DNA of 64,000 nt from Microglena sp. YARC (lineage: Eukaryota > Chlorophyta > Chlorophyceae > Chlamydomonadales > Chlamydomonadaceae): assembly GCA_022414725.1 (NCBI GenBank), contig CM039466.1, forward strand, positions 9,957,527 through 10,021,526. Reading direction: 5' to 3'. This document shows, piece after piece, positions 31,801-45,100 of this stretch. The notes beneath the pieces are model-generated. The model did not search any database, was not told the origin of the DNA, and worked only from the letters and a program-made list of their open reading frames with translations. A program made the position numbers and the translations under genes. The number at the start of each line of letters is the position of its first letter. Position 1 is the stretch's first letter.

Positions 31801-34800
31801 GTACCCGTATGCCTTGCTGGACGGCCAGAGTACCCGTGAAGGGTTCTGTACCGTTGCACCCCCCCCCCCCCCCCCATGAAGAGATGCGGACCCCGCATCT
31901 GATCGTAATATAGGCGGGATGAGAATACCAGTCGTCGTCGTCGTTGTCGTGCTCAAAATATACTTGAAGAAACAAGTTGGTTTCGGAGAGAACCATTTAA
32001 AATCCCTATTGAGTACTCCGAGGAAGATAGCTTTAGAGATAAAGCGATCTTACCGCCGTGTCGTATGCGTCGAGTGCGATGGTTGGGTGATGGGCCCGTT
32101 TTTTCGACGTACGTCGGGGCGTAACGGGCGTAACACGGGAAATCCATGCATCGACGGCGTGAGGGGCAGTCTTCTTGACTGCTTTGGCGAGTTCCCAAGT
32201 GTCTTGCTCGATACCGAAGTCTTTCTAGCGGACCAAGTATTCGAGACGTCGTTTGCTGGATGTGCCGATGACACGCGATTTCTCGCGCACAATGCATTGG
32301 ATATTCCAAATTCCGTCGGAGTCGTACTCGAGGGGTTGTCCAACGTGGACAACGCCATCAGAGCGCCAGTGCTTAATCAATCCCACATGAAACACGGGGT
32401 GGATTCGCATCATCTTAGGCAAGGCCAATCGGCACGCCGTGACTTGTCGGACGACTCCCGTTTGCTCGTCGCGTGGACCAATGCATTCCGTGATCGTATA
32501 AGGGCCAACAAAACGAGGTGTAAATTTTGGTTTACCCGTTGCTTTGAACTTCATATTTCGGGTGGAAAGGAGAACTTTATCACCGAGCTTGAAGAAAACC
32601 TCCGTGCGTCGTTTATCGTAATGGGCTTTTTGCCGTTCTTGAGCGGATTGCATGCATGCTTTGCATTGATCTTGTCGTTCAATATGGTCGGCCCACCAAT
32701 TGTTGGCAGCTGGACATTTAGACTCGACTTCCGCTTTGAGAGGCGTCGTAGGGTCGTAGCCGAGGTACGCCCGAAAGGGGGTGTTTTGGATGGACTCTTG
32801 GTAGGAATTGTTGATCGCAAATTCCACCAGTGCCAGGGATTTATCCCAATCGTCATGGTATGGCCCCACGTAGTGGCGGATCATGTCTTCGATGACTCGG
32901 TTCATACGTTCAGTTTGACCGTCCGTCTGCGGATGGAACGCTGTCAAAAATGCCTGTCGCGTGCCCATCAATCTATGGAGAGCCACGCCAAAATGACCCG
33001 TGAATCGCGCCTCAAACAACCCCCCTACGGTGTGGCAGAACTCTATATCCCCACCCAGCAAAACCTCCTTGCATATATATATATATCATACATGTAAGGG
33101 CAGGAAACCCAGCAACCATCCCAACTACCTAACCAGCCAGCAACTAAAAACTCAACCAATCAACCAGGCAACAGACTGACCAACATTTGACTCGCCCTTG
33201 TTACTTTGACCATCACCATCGATCAACCAGGCAACCTAAACTGCTCAAAATCTGTCCTGCTATGGTACTTCTCAAAATATATCTTGCATTTTAACTGCTT
33301 GAAATATGTAATGCATGGAGGCAACAAACCCAGCAAGCATCCCAACCACCTAACCAGCAACCAAGCTACCAACCAAGCAAGCAACCAACAAAGCTACCAA
33401 CCAAGCCACCAAGCAACCAAGCAACCAACCTAGCAAGCAACCAGGCAACCAAGCAAGCGACCAGGCAACCAACCAAGCAACCAGGCAACCAACCAAGAAA
33501 CCAACCAAGAAACCAACCTAGCAAGCAACCAAGCAAGCAGGCAACCAAGCAACCAACATTCGACTCACCTGTGTTACTTGGACCCTACCCCTGTAGGAGT
33601 GCTGGCTTCTATGGCACTGCTGCTGTTGTATGTGGCGCTATCTTCCACGTCAATGCCTTTGGTAACTTTGAACTGTAAGTCGTACTGCTGCGATTGTCTG
33701 CGTCGCTATCTTCCACGTCAATGCCTTTGGTTACTTGTTGGGAACTGAAAAATGTACTGGTGCTGTAAAGTGTACTGCTGCTGTCAGTTGTATTGCTGCT
33801 CTTGTCTGTCGCGCTGTCTTCTACGTCAATGGCTTTGGTAGTTTTGAACTGTAAGTTGCACTGCTGCTGCAAGTTGTACTGCTCCTGTAAGTTGTACTGC
33901 TGCTGTTGTCTGCGGCGCTATCTTCCACGTCAATGCCTTTGGTAACTCAGAACTGTAAGTTGTAAGGTGGCTGTTGTCTGCAGTATCATCTTCCAAATCA
34001 ATGCTTTTAGTAACTTTGAGCTGTAAGTTGTACTGCTGCTATACATTGTACTGCTGCTGTTGTCTGCGGTGCCATCTTCCACGTCAATGCCTTTGGTAAC
34101 TTATAACTGTAAGTTGCTGCTTGTACTGCAGTCAGTTGATCAGTTATATTGTACTGCTGGTTCACCACACCGCACAGCACCGCGCCGCACTCACACCACA
34201 CCGCACCACACACCGCACCACCTTACAGGAACCAGGCCACCTTACCCGCACCACACACGCGCACACACATACACATGTTGCCCTCACCACCTTACAGGAA
34301 CCAGGCCACCTTACCCGCACCACACACGCACACACATACACATGTTGCCCTCACCACCTTACAGGAACCAGGCCACCTTACCCGCACCACACACGCACAC
34401 ACATACACATGTTGCCCTCACCACCTTACAGGAACCAGGCCACCTTACCCGCACCACACACGCGCACACACATACACATGTTGCCCTCACCACCTTACAG
34501 GAACCAGGCCACCTTACCCGCACCACACACGCGCACACACATACACATGTTGCCCTCACCACCTTATAGGAACCAGGCCACCTTACCCGCACCACACACG
34601 CACACACATACACATGTTGCCCTCACCACCTTACAGGAACCAGGCCACCTTACCCGCACCACACACGCACACACATACACATGTTGCCCTCACCACCTTA
34701 CAGGAACCAGGCAGATATACTGAAGGGCCTTGCAGTTTTTCTTCCTCTGCTACTGCTGGATGCCACCATCTTGCTTCCAGACCATACAGATCCTACCAAA

Positions 34801-36071
34801 ACGGTGTGTGTTTGTATTCAATCTCATTTGTGTGCATTCGTGTTTTTCTGTTTGTGTGTGCGTATGTACGTGTGCGTATGTACGTGTGTGTGTTTGTGTT
34901 CATGTGTGTATGTACGTTTGCGTGCATATGTGCATTCATGTGTGTGTGTGTTCATTTGTGTGTATGCGCCCCGCTCCATTATCTCTAACACTTGAATGCC
35001 CTAACTCAGTTGCCTGCACTTCCCTCCCTCTCCCTCTCAGAATCACCCTGCATCCTGCATACCCACGGTCACCTCTTTAATCTGAATCCACACACTCAGC
35101 TGCCTTTCCCTCCATCTCCCCCCCCCCCCCCCCCCCCCCCCCCCTCTCACACACCCACACCCACACACCCACACACAAGCACCCACCCACCCCCACACAC
35201 ATACACACCATTCGCCAACCCTCCTCTTCCCGCCCGGCCCTGCATGCTCCCAACCTGCTGCCTTTTCCCTGTAAGGACAAAGCTCAGAGCGCATTCCTTG
35301 ACGAAAGCTTCATGGAAAGCCTACAAGCTGTGGCCTAAGGGGGCGCTCCCTCCCTCTAAACATCCCTTAGAAACCTGCTTCACCACCTCTGCTACTACAG
35401 AAACAACAACAACAGCAGCAGCAGTCAAAACAATGACAACAATAACAACAACAACAACTGCCAGTGTCACTGTTACCCGCTTTCACGCCTAGAACCTGAA
35501 TCCATCCCTCTGCTGACTGTCCCTCCACCCCCCACCCCCCACCCCCCTCACCCCCAAACACACACACATACCCCCCCCCCCACACACACACACACCCCAC
35601 CCCGCCACCACCACCACCACCACCACCACCACCCACACACACACACACCATCACACACACACACACTCACACACCCAGACACCCCACACACCATCACCCC
35701 CCCCTCCTCTTCCCTCCTGCCCCCACATGCTCCCAACCTGCTGCCTCCCCCTCCCAGGGCAAAGCTCAGAGCGTGTTCCTCGACGAAAGTATCAAGGAAA
35801 GCCTACGAGCTCTGGCCCTAGGGCGAGCCAAGCTGCCCCCCCCAGGAGAGGGCGCAGCCCCCCAAGCTAGCTCTGAGAGCAGCAGTGAAATACAACGCAA
35901 GTTGGATGCTGCGATAAGTAGCATCTTAGAAAGAAGTACAGTTGATGTTGATGCCAGCTCAAGCAGCAGTACAGATGTTGTCGACCCTAGCTCAATCAGC
36001 AGCAGCAGTATAGAGGCTGCTGAGGCTCTCCCAAGCGGCATTATAGATGTTGTTGACCCTACCTCAATCAT

Positions 36072-36109
<38 letters not shown>

Positions 36110-39100
36110 CAGAGGCTGCCGAGGATCTCCCAAGCAGCAGTAGTCCCACTGGTTTCGGAGCTAGCACTAGTGACTCCACGATCGAAGGCGCCACATCCTC
36201 AACTACCGCAACCACCTCAACTGATTCAACCACTTCAACCTCCACACGCCTTGATGCATCAGAAGCCGCCACTGAAGCAGTCGCTCCAGCATCAACTAGC
36301 AGTGCCAGCACAGACCCCTCCACCAGCGCCTCCAGCAGCAGCCCCACACCCAGCCCCACAAACAGTGACTCACCCAGCCCCACAACCAGCAGCGGGGGGG
36401 TTAGCAGTGAGGATAGCAAAGTGATGAGCAGCGTAAGCATATTCAGCAGCAGTAGTAGTGGAGATGGTAGTGGCAAGGGTGGCGTGAATGAGGATGGCGG
36501 GAGCATCTTCAGGTCGAAGCAGGAGAAGGTCAAGGAGTTGAATGGCCTGGAGATGGCAACCAGAAAAGTGACTTTGGCCTTTGACATTCTGCAGGTGACT
36601 GTCTGCATGGAGAGATTGGAGGGGGATGGGAACAGGGCAGCGGGATGGGGATAGGGTTGGATGGGGATGGGGATGGGAAAAGGGCAGCGGGATAAGGATA
36701 GGGTTGGATGGGGATGGAGATGGGAAAAGTGACTTCCACCTTCGACATTCTGCAGGTGACAATCTGCATGGAGGGGTTGGATGGGGATAGGGTTGGATGG
36801 GGATGGGGATGGGGATGGGAATAGGGCAGCGGGATAAGGATAGGGTTGGATGGGGATGGGAATAGGGCAGCGGGATGGGGATAGGGTTGGATGGGGATGG
36901 GAAGAGGGCAGGGGGATGGGGATAGGGTTGGATGGGGATGAGAGTAGGGCAGCGGATGGGATAGGGTTGGATGGGATGGAGTAGGGCAGCGGGATGAGGA
37001 TAGGGTTGGATGGGGATGGGAATAGGGCAGCGGGGTGGGGAAAGGGTTGTATGGGGATGGGCATGGGAAAAGTGACTTTAGCCTTTGACATTCTGCAGAT
37101 GACTGTGTCCATACCCTTGGAAATTCTCACTACACAGCTTGGCACATAAATCTTTAGTGATGTTCTGAAGTCCCCCTTGCCTCTGTCAAGCCGCGGGCAC
37201 ATTTGGAGTCCAGTAGGGCACCAGGAAAATGAAAAAACCATCATCATCATCATCATCATCATGGAGGGGTTGGATGGGGATGGGAATAGGGCAGGGTCAG
37301 GGGATGGGGCGATCAACTTCTAGAAACTCGCGGAGCGCTATGGGCGGAGCCCAGGGTGTGGGGTGGTGTGTGTGTGGGGGGGGGGATATATTACACTATT
37401 TAATTATACATGTATAATTTAAATTGTAATTGTAATTAAATAATCACTGTAGCGCAAACCCAGGGCCCAGGGGTGGGGTGAGGGGGTAGGGGTGGGGTTT
37501 GTGAGTCTGGGTGGGTGGGTGGGTGGGTGGGGGGGGGGGGACGTCACTACCAGCTTGCTCCCCTTCGGATAACCCATTGATAACACTATTTAATTATAAA
37601 TGTATAATTTAACCTGTAATTGTACGATTAAATTAGCACAAACTCAGGGCCACTGTAAGTTAAACGATTGTTTGGGGTTCAGTTCATCAATGCTCTTTAT
37701 TTTTAGCCCTTCCTGTTAGGTTGGGCAAGTCCCTTTGGCCTATTTGGCCTAGCCCTGGACTGCAACATACATTTAGGTGGATAGCTGCAAGCAAGATAAG
37801 GTAGTGCAACAAGCAGAATGAGCAAAGCGGGTATGGGCCCAAGGTGTTCGTATCAATAAGGCCTGGTGGTATTGTCGGCAGATGTAGGGTACCAGTGCAC
37901 CAACAAACAATGGCCTTTAAGAGAATGCCCCATGTGTCCTCGGGTTGATGCCCAAGCACCATACAAACGCCAACATGCACGCATACAGACAAACAGACAT
38001 GCATACATACAGACATACTTGCTAGCTGTAACATACTTACATACGTATTCACATACATACATACATACATGTTGACTCACTGTGACACTCACTCTCACCT
38101 TTGCAGGGTTATTATATTCGTGACAACCCAACCGCCATATTCCATCCTCTGACAGAGCTCCTAGTGATCTTGCTGGTGTGCTTGGTAAGTTGGTTGGCTG
38201 GTTGGTGGTGTGCTTGATAAGTTAGTTGGTTGGTTGGTTGGTGGTGTGCTTGGTAAGTTGGTTGGTGGTGTGTTTGGTAAGTTGGTTGGTTGGTGGTGTG
38301 CTTGGTAAGTTGGTTGGTGGTGTGTTTGGTAAGTTGGTTGGTTGGTGGTGTGCTTGGTAAGTTGGTTGGTGGTGTGTTTGTTAAGTTGGTTGGTGGTGTG
38401 CTTGGTAAGTTGGTTGGTGGTGTGTTTGGTAAGTTGGTTGGTTGGTGGTGTGCTTGGTAAGTTGGTTGGTGGTGTGTTTGGGAAGTTGGTTGGTTGGTGG
38501 TGTGCTTGGTAAGTTGGAGATCCAGGTAGTTGTACTTCAAGCAGGTCTTGGTGGTTTGATCATGTGAATCAGATATGGGTGAGTAGGTCCATATGAGGTC
38601 TTGGTTGTTGGGTCCTAGGGAGATCTGGGAGGTTTTATCATATGTATCATATCTGGGCGAGAAGGTTCTGATCAGGTCTTGGTAGTTGGGTCCTAGGAAG
38701 ATCTGAGTGGTTGGACCAGATCTGGGTAGTTAGCTTGACTTGGTTTCTTTTCTTTGACTTAGTTTCTTTTGTTTGACTAGGTTTCTTTTCTTTGACTTGA
38801 CTTGGTTTTAAAATGTTATATTACAACCTGTTAAGTCTCATCATACAGAGTATGTCATGCTTTCTTGCTATGGTATTATGATGTGTCATCTCATGCCACC
38901 AAATCTCCATCTTACCTGCATTGTCTGAATGGCCTGCCACCTCTGGGTTGTACCGCAGGTAGAGGAGATGTACTATCGGGCAATTGGTCTGACCCTGGTA
39001 TCTAGCTGGTTGAGAGATCGCCTGTACGAAGCAGGAGCTGACGATGTGCTGTCCGTTATGGGACACGACATGGCTCCAAGTGAGATACTGACAGGGAAAG

Positions 39101-42100
39101 AGGGAGGGAGGGAATAGAGAGAGGGTTAGGGAGAGAGGGAGAGAGGGGTAGGGACAGGGTGAGGGAGGGAGGGAGCAGATACGGGCCGTCCGTTATGGGA
39201 CACGACATGGCTCCAAGTGAGATGCTGAGGGGGATAGAGGGAGGGAGGGAATAGAGATAGGGAGGGGGTGAGAGGGGTAGGGGGAGATAGGAAGGGAGGG
39301 AGAGGGAGGAAGCGGAAGGAGGGGAAGGAGGGAGCATATACAGAAGGGATGGGAGGGAGAGGGAGGGAGGGAGCTGACGATGTGCTGTCCGTTATGGGAC
39401 ATGACATGGCTCCAAGTGAGATACTAAAGGGGATAGAGGGAGGGTGGGAATAGAGAGGGATAGGGAGAGAGGGAGGGAGGGGTAAGGAGAGGAGGAGAGA
39501 GGGAGGGAGGGGTAAGGAGAGGGGAGAGAGAGGGAGGGAGAGGGGGGAAGGAGGGAGCATATACAGAAGGGATGAGAGGGAGGGAGGGAGCTGACGATGT
39601 GCTGTCCATTATGGGACACGACATGGCTCCAAGTGAGATACTGAAAGCGGTAGAGGGAGGGAGGGAATAGAGAGAGGGAGGAGGGAGGGAAGGGGAGGGA
39701 GCAGATACGTGCTGTCCATTATGGGACACGACATGGATCCAAGTGAGATACTGAAGGGGATAGATGGAGGGGGGGGATATTGAGAGGATTAGGGAGAGAG
39801 GTAGGGAGCTGACGACGTGCTGTCCATTATGGGACATGACATGGCTCCAAGTGAGATACTGAAGGGGATTGAGGGAGAGAGGGGATAGAGAGAGAGGGGA
39901 TAGGGAGGGAGGGGGTAAGGAGAGGGGGGGAGAGGAGGGAGGAGGGGTAAGGAGAGGGGAGAGAGGAAGGGGGAGAGAGAGAGGGAGGGGGGGAATAGAG
40001 AGAGGGATGGAGGGAGGAGGGAGGGATGAAAAAAGGTTTGAGGATGGGGATGGTGGACACAGGCTTGTGCATGCAACGTGTTGTGTGCACTGGAATACAA
40101 GCTGTTTCGGAGTGGCTTATTGAGGGGATTGGAGGTGAGGAGAAAGGAGGAGAGAGATTGTTGAAGGGATTGGAGGGAGGGTCGCCTTTTCCCCCTAACC
40201 ACCTAACCAACTTGTCCCCCATGTGCAGTTAACCTTGCTCGCTGGTCGGCCGGCTAACCACTGTATCCCCCTAACCACCAAACCACCTAACCCCCTAACC
40301 TCCTAACCATCTAGTCTCCCATGTGCAGTTGACCTTGTTCACTGGTCCACCGCCTAACCACTTTATCCCCCTAACCACCTAACCACCTAACCCCCTGACC
40401 ACCTTGTCTCCCACGTGCACTTGACCTCACTCGCTGGTCGACCCCCTAATCACTTTATCCCCCTAACCACCTAACCACTTAACCACTTAACCACCTTGTC
40501 TCCCATTTTCAGTTGACCTTCCTCGCTGGTCCACCGCCTATCCACTTTATCCCCCTAACCACCCAACCACCCAACCCCCTGACCACCTTGTCTCCCATGT
40601 GCACTTGACCTCACTCGCTGGTCGACCCCCTAATCACTTTATCCCCCGGACCACCTAACCACATAACCACATAAACACATAACCACATAAACACCTTTTC
40701 TCCCATTTGCAGTTGACCTTGCCCACTGGTCCACCGCCTAACCACCCAACCACTTAACCACCTAAATACTTAATCCCCCTAACCCCCTGACCACCTTGTC
40801 TCCCATGTGCAGTTGACCTTGCTCGCTGGTCGACCGCCGTTGGAGCTGTAGCCATAGGAGGGCTCATATACGCTGTAAGGACATACGAAGAAATGAGCAC
40901 GATGCAGGATATGGTCAAGGTGAGGAGGGAGATTGGTCGGTAACCATGAGGTGGTTGGCAGCCATGAGGTGGTTGGTAGCCACGATATGATTGCCTGTAT
41001 ATCATGTCTATAATTAAGGGTTTTAAGAGTATATAATATTTGAAGCCCTAAAAGAGGGCATGAAGTCACTAAGCTCAAAGAGTTGACCCGTTTTTGTGAA
41101 GGCTTTTTAGGGCTTAATTATTTTGTAAGGGCGGCGCCCGAAACTACCTATACCATGCGGCTTTGGCCGTTTTTGTATTTTGCAGCTTTCAAGTCCCCGC
41201 GAGCATGTCAGCACGGTGAGATTCAAGTGTTTTCCGCACGGTTTGAAAGGGCGGCGCCTGAGACAAGTTGGTGCAGGGGCTCCCTTCATCAAAATGCCCT
41301 TTTTGAACAAGTGAAATTGAAATGAAAATCGAAATGCCCTTTTTGAACAAGTGAAATGAAAACTTCATTAACATTATGCTCCCCAGCCCCCTACCCCCCT
41401 GTCCTTTAAGCCATGTCCTCAGCCCCCCTGCACGTCACTCCTTAACTTAACTCTTTCTTTCTGAACTGATCAGGCGGTAACTGCATCTCAAGTGAAGCAA
41501 GATCAGAAACAAGATTGTGCCCAAGCATCGACAGGCTGGCAGCTGCTGACCCTAACACCCCCAGCCCCCCTACACGTCACTCTTAGACTAAACTCTTTCA
41601 ATTCTACCGATCAGGCGGTAGCTGCATCTCAAGTGAAGCGAGATCAGAAGCAAGATTGTGCCCAAGCATTGACAGGCTGGCACCTGCTGACCCTAATGCC
41701 CCTAGCCCCCCTGTGCATCACTCCTTTACTAAACTCTTCCCTTTTCTACTGATCAGGCGGTCGCTGCATCTCAAGTGAAGCGAGATCAGTAAAAAGATCA
41801 GCCCCCAAGCATCGACAGGCTGGCACCTGCTGACTCAAACACCCCCAACCCCCCTGTTCGTCACTCCTTGACTAAACTCTTTCTTTTTCTACCGATCAGG
41901 CGGTCGCTGCATCTCAAGTGAAGCGAGATCAGTAAAAAGATCAGCCCCCAAGCATGCATCGACAGGCTGGCACCTGCTGACTCAAACACCCCCAACCCCC
42001 CTGTTCGTCACTCCTTTACTAAACTCTTTATTTTTCTACCGATCAGGCGGTAGCTGCATCTCAAGTGAAGAAAGATCAGAAGCAAGATCAGCGCCCAAGC

Positions 42101-45100
42101 ATTGACAGGCTGGCACCTGCTAACCCTAATGCCCCAAAGCAGCCTGCGGTCAGGAAAGCAATTAGTAAGTGTATTAGGGACGATGCCAGACTTGCGAATT
42201 GAATCCGCGGTTGGTGGTGGTGGGTGGGTGTAGGGTGGGGTTGGGTGGTTCGGCTTGGTGGAGGGGGTAGGGGGAAGCTGAGGGGGGGGAAGAGGGAGGG
42301 GGGGGGGGGGGGGGGGGTGAAAGGGGTGTTACTTAAATTAATAGTTATCCTGTACAAATTGATCAAGCAACCCAACGCCAAACTAAACACACCTGTCAGA
42401 CAGATTGGTAGGAAGGCAGAGGAAATCCCCCCTACTAAACCACTTCCTGGCCACTAACCTGCAGCCGTTCCAGCCTCCCCTCCATCCTCCCCTCCCCTCC
42501 CCTCCCAACTCCCCCCCACCTCCCTCCAGCTCCCCTCAACACCCACCAGCCACTCTCCCCACCCACCCCAACCGCCAACCCCAACCACCCAACCGCCCAC
42601 TCCATGTATGTATGTTACAGTCCAGGGGTAGGCCAACCAACCCCAACCACCCAACCGCCCACTCCATGTATGTATGTTACAGTCCAGGGGTAGGCCAACC
42701 AACCCCAACCACCCAACTGCCCACTCCATGTATGTATGTTACAGTCCAGGGGTAGGCCAACCAACCCCAACCACCCAACCGCCCACTCCATGTATGTATG
42801 TTACAGTCCAGGGGTAGGCCAACCAACCCCAACCACCCAACCGCCCACTCCATGTATGTATGTTACAGTCCAGGGGTAGGCCAACCAACCCCAACCACCC
42901 AACCGCCCACTCCATGTATGTATGTTACAGTCCAGGGGTAGGCCAACCAACCCCAACCACCCAACCGCCCACTCCATGTATGTATGTTACAGTCCAGGGG
43001 TAGGCCAACCAACCCCAACCACCCAACCGCCCACTCCATGTATGTATGTTACATTCCAGGGGTAGGCCAAATAGGCTAAAGGGACTTGCCCAACCGAGAC
43101 CGTAAGGACTCATAATAAAAAGCATTGATGAACTTAACTCCAACCACCCCAACCACCCAAAACGCCCACCCCAACGTGCAGCCTTCTGCCAGCTATCCCC
43201 TGAGATAACCACCCCAACTGCCAACCCCAACCACCCAACCGCCCACTCCAACCACCCATTCCGCCCACCCCAACCTGCAGCCTTGTCCCAGCTCCCCCCT
43301 GAGATAGCAATCCAACCCCAACCACCCAACCGCCCACTCCAACCACCCCAACCTGCAGCCTTGTCCCAGCTCCCCACTGATATAACAAACCAACCCCAAC
43401 CACCCAACTGCCCACTCCAACCACCCCAACCGCCCACCCCAACCTGCAGCCTTGTCCCAGCTCCCCCCTGAGATAACAAAACAGCTGGCCAGCAAGTTTG
43501 GCTCCCAGCACGTCCTGGTGGCTTTTATTGAGGGTAGCAGGGAGTGCTTGGCCGCCGGCTCCTCCTGCGCTGCCTTCGTTTTAACTGGTAACCTGGCCGC
43601 TCCTCTGGTAGGCTCCATCCTCGCACAGACATTGTTTTCTACGTACCAGCGGCGTGTGGTGATGCGCAACATGAAGGTGCGGCTCACCATATATAAGTGT
43701 GTTTTCACGGAAGCATCCTCACACAAGCATTGTTTATACGTACTAGTGGCGTGTGGTGTTGCGCAACATGCAGGTGCGGCTCATCATATATTATTATTGA
43801 GGGTAGCAGGGAGTGCTTGGCCACCGGCTTATTGAGGGTAGCAGGGAGTGCTTGGCCGCTGGTTCCTCCTGCGCTGCCTTTGTATTAACCGGTAACCTGG
43901 CTGCTCCCCTGGTAGGCTCCATCCTCGCGCAGACATTGTTTTCTACATACCAGCGGCGTGTGGTGATGCGCTACATGCAGGTGCGTTTCTCACAGTAATT
44001 CAGAGATTAATTTAGGTTTGGGGTTTCGAAAAACTTTGTAGTTTGTCTTCGGTACCTAAAATATGAGAACTTGGCCTAAGAATATTGTGATTTTTGCCTA
44101 AGATTCTCGAGAATTCTGACAATTATGAGAATGTTGCGGTACGAAAAACGAAGTACGGTACCCAAATCGAAATTATCCGCTAAATTTGTATAATGCATGT
44201 TGTTACAGTCCAGGCGTAGACCAATGACATACAGTCCAGACGTAGACCAATGACATACAGTCCAGGCGTAGACCAATGACATACAGTCCAGGCGTAGACC
44301 AATGACATACAGTTGGCCTTAGGTACTTACTGTGACAGGGGGGGCTAAGGCGTAGACCAACTTGGCCTTAGTAACTTACTGTGACAGGGGGGCTAAGGCG
44401 TAGACCAACTTGGCCTTAGGTACTTACTGTGACAGGGGGGGCTAAGGCGTAGACCAACTTGGCCTTAGGTACTTACTGTGACAGGGGGGGCTAGGGCGTA
44501 GACCAACTTGGCCTTAGGTACTTACTGTGACAGGGGGGGCTAAGGCGTAGACCCAACTTGGCCTTAGTACTTACTGTGACAGGGGGGGCTAAGGCGTAGA
44601 CCAACTTGGCCTTAGGTACTTACTGTGACAGGGGGGGCTAAGGCGTAGACCAACTTGGCCTTAGGTACTTACTGTGACAGGGGGGGCTAAGGCGTAGACC
44701 AACTTGGCCTTAGGTACTTACTGTGACAGGGGGGGCTAAGGCGTAGACCAACTTGGCCTTAGGTACTTACTGTGACAGAAGGGGCTAAGGCGTAGACCAA
44801 CTTGGCCTTAGGTACTTACTGTGACAGGGGGGGCTAAGGCGTAGACCAACTTGGCCTTAGGTACTTACTGTGACAGGGGGGGCTAAGGCGTAGAACCAAC
44901 TTGGCCTTAGGTACTTACTGTGACAGGGGGGCTAAGGCGTAGACCAACTTGGCCTTAGGTACTTACTGTGACAGGGGGGGGCTAAGGCGTAGACCAACTT
45001 GGCCTTAGTACTTACTGTGACGGGGGCTAAGGCGTAGACCAACTTGGCCTTAGGTACTTACTGTGACAGGGGGGGCTAAGGCGTAGACCAACTTGCCTTA

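Noticed and set aside
31919..33097. 392-codon plus-strand frame
   Set aside because: Antisense of the chromovirus integrase, which has clear motifs on the minus strand.
35766..37316. 516-codon minus-strand frame
   Set aside because: Antisense of exon 5 and of the GGATGGGG repeat; exon 5 on the plus strand has splice sites and phase support.
37866..37960. Possible zinc-knuckle-like exon (YQCTNKQWPLRECPMC) between exons 5 and 6
   Set aside because: Exons 5 and 6 join in phase without it and I find no convincing donor; it could still be an alternative exon.
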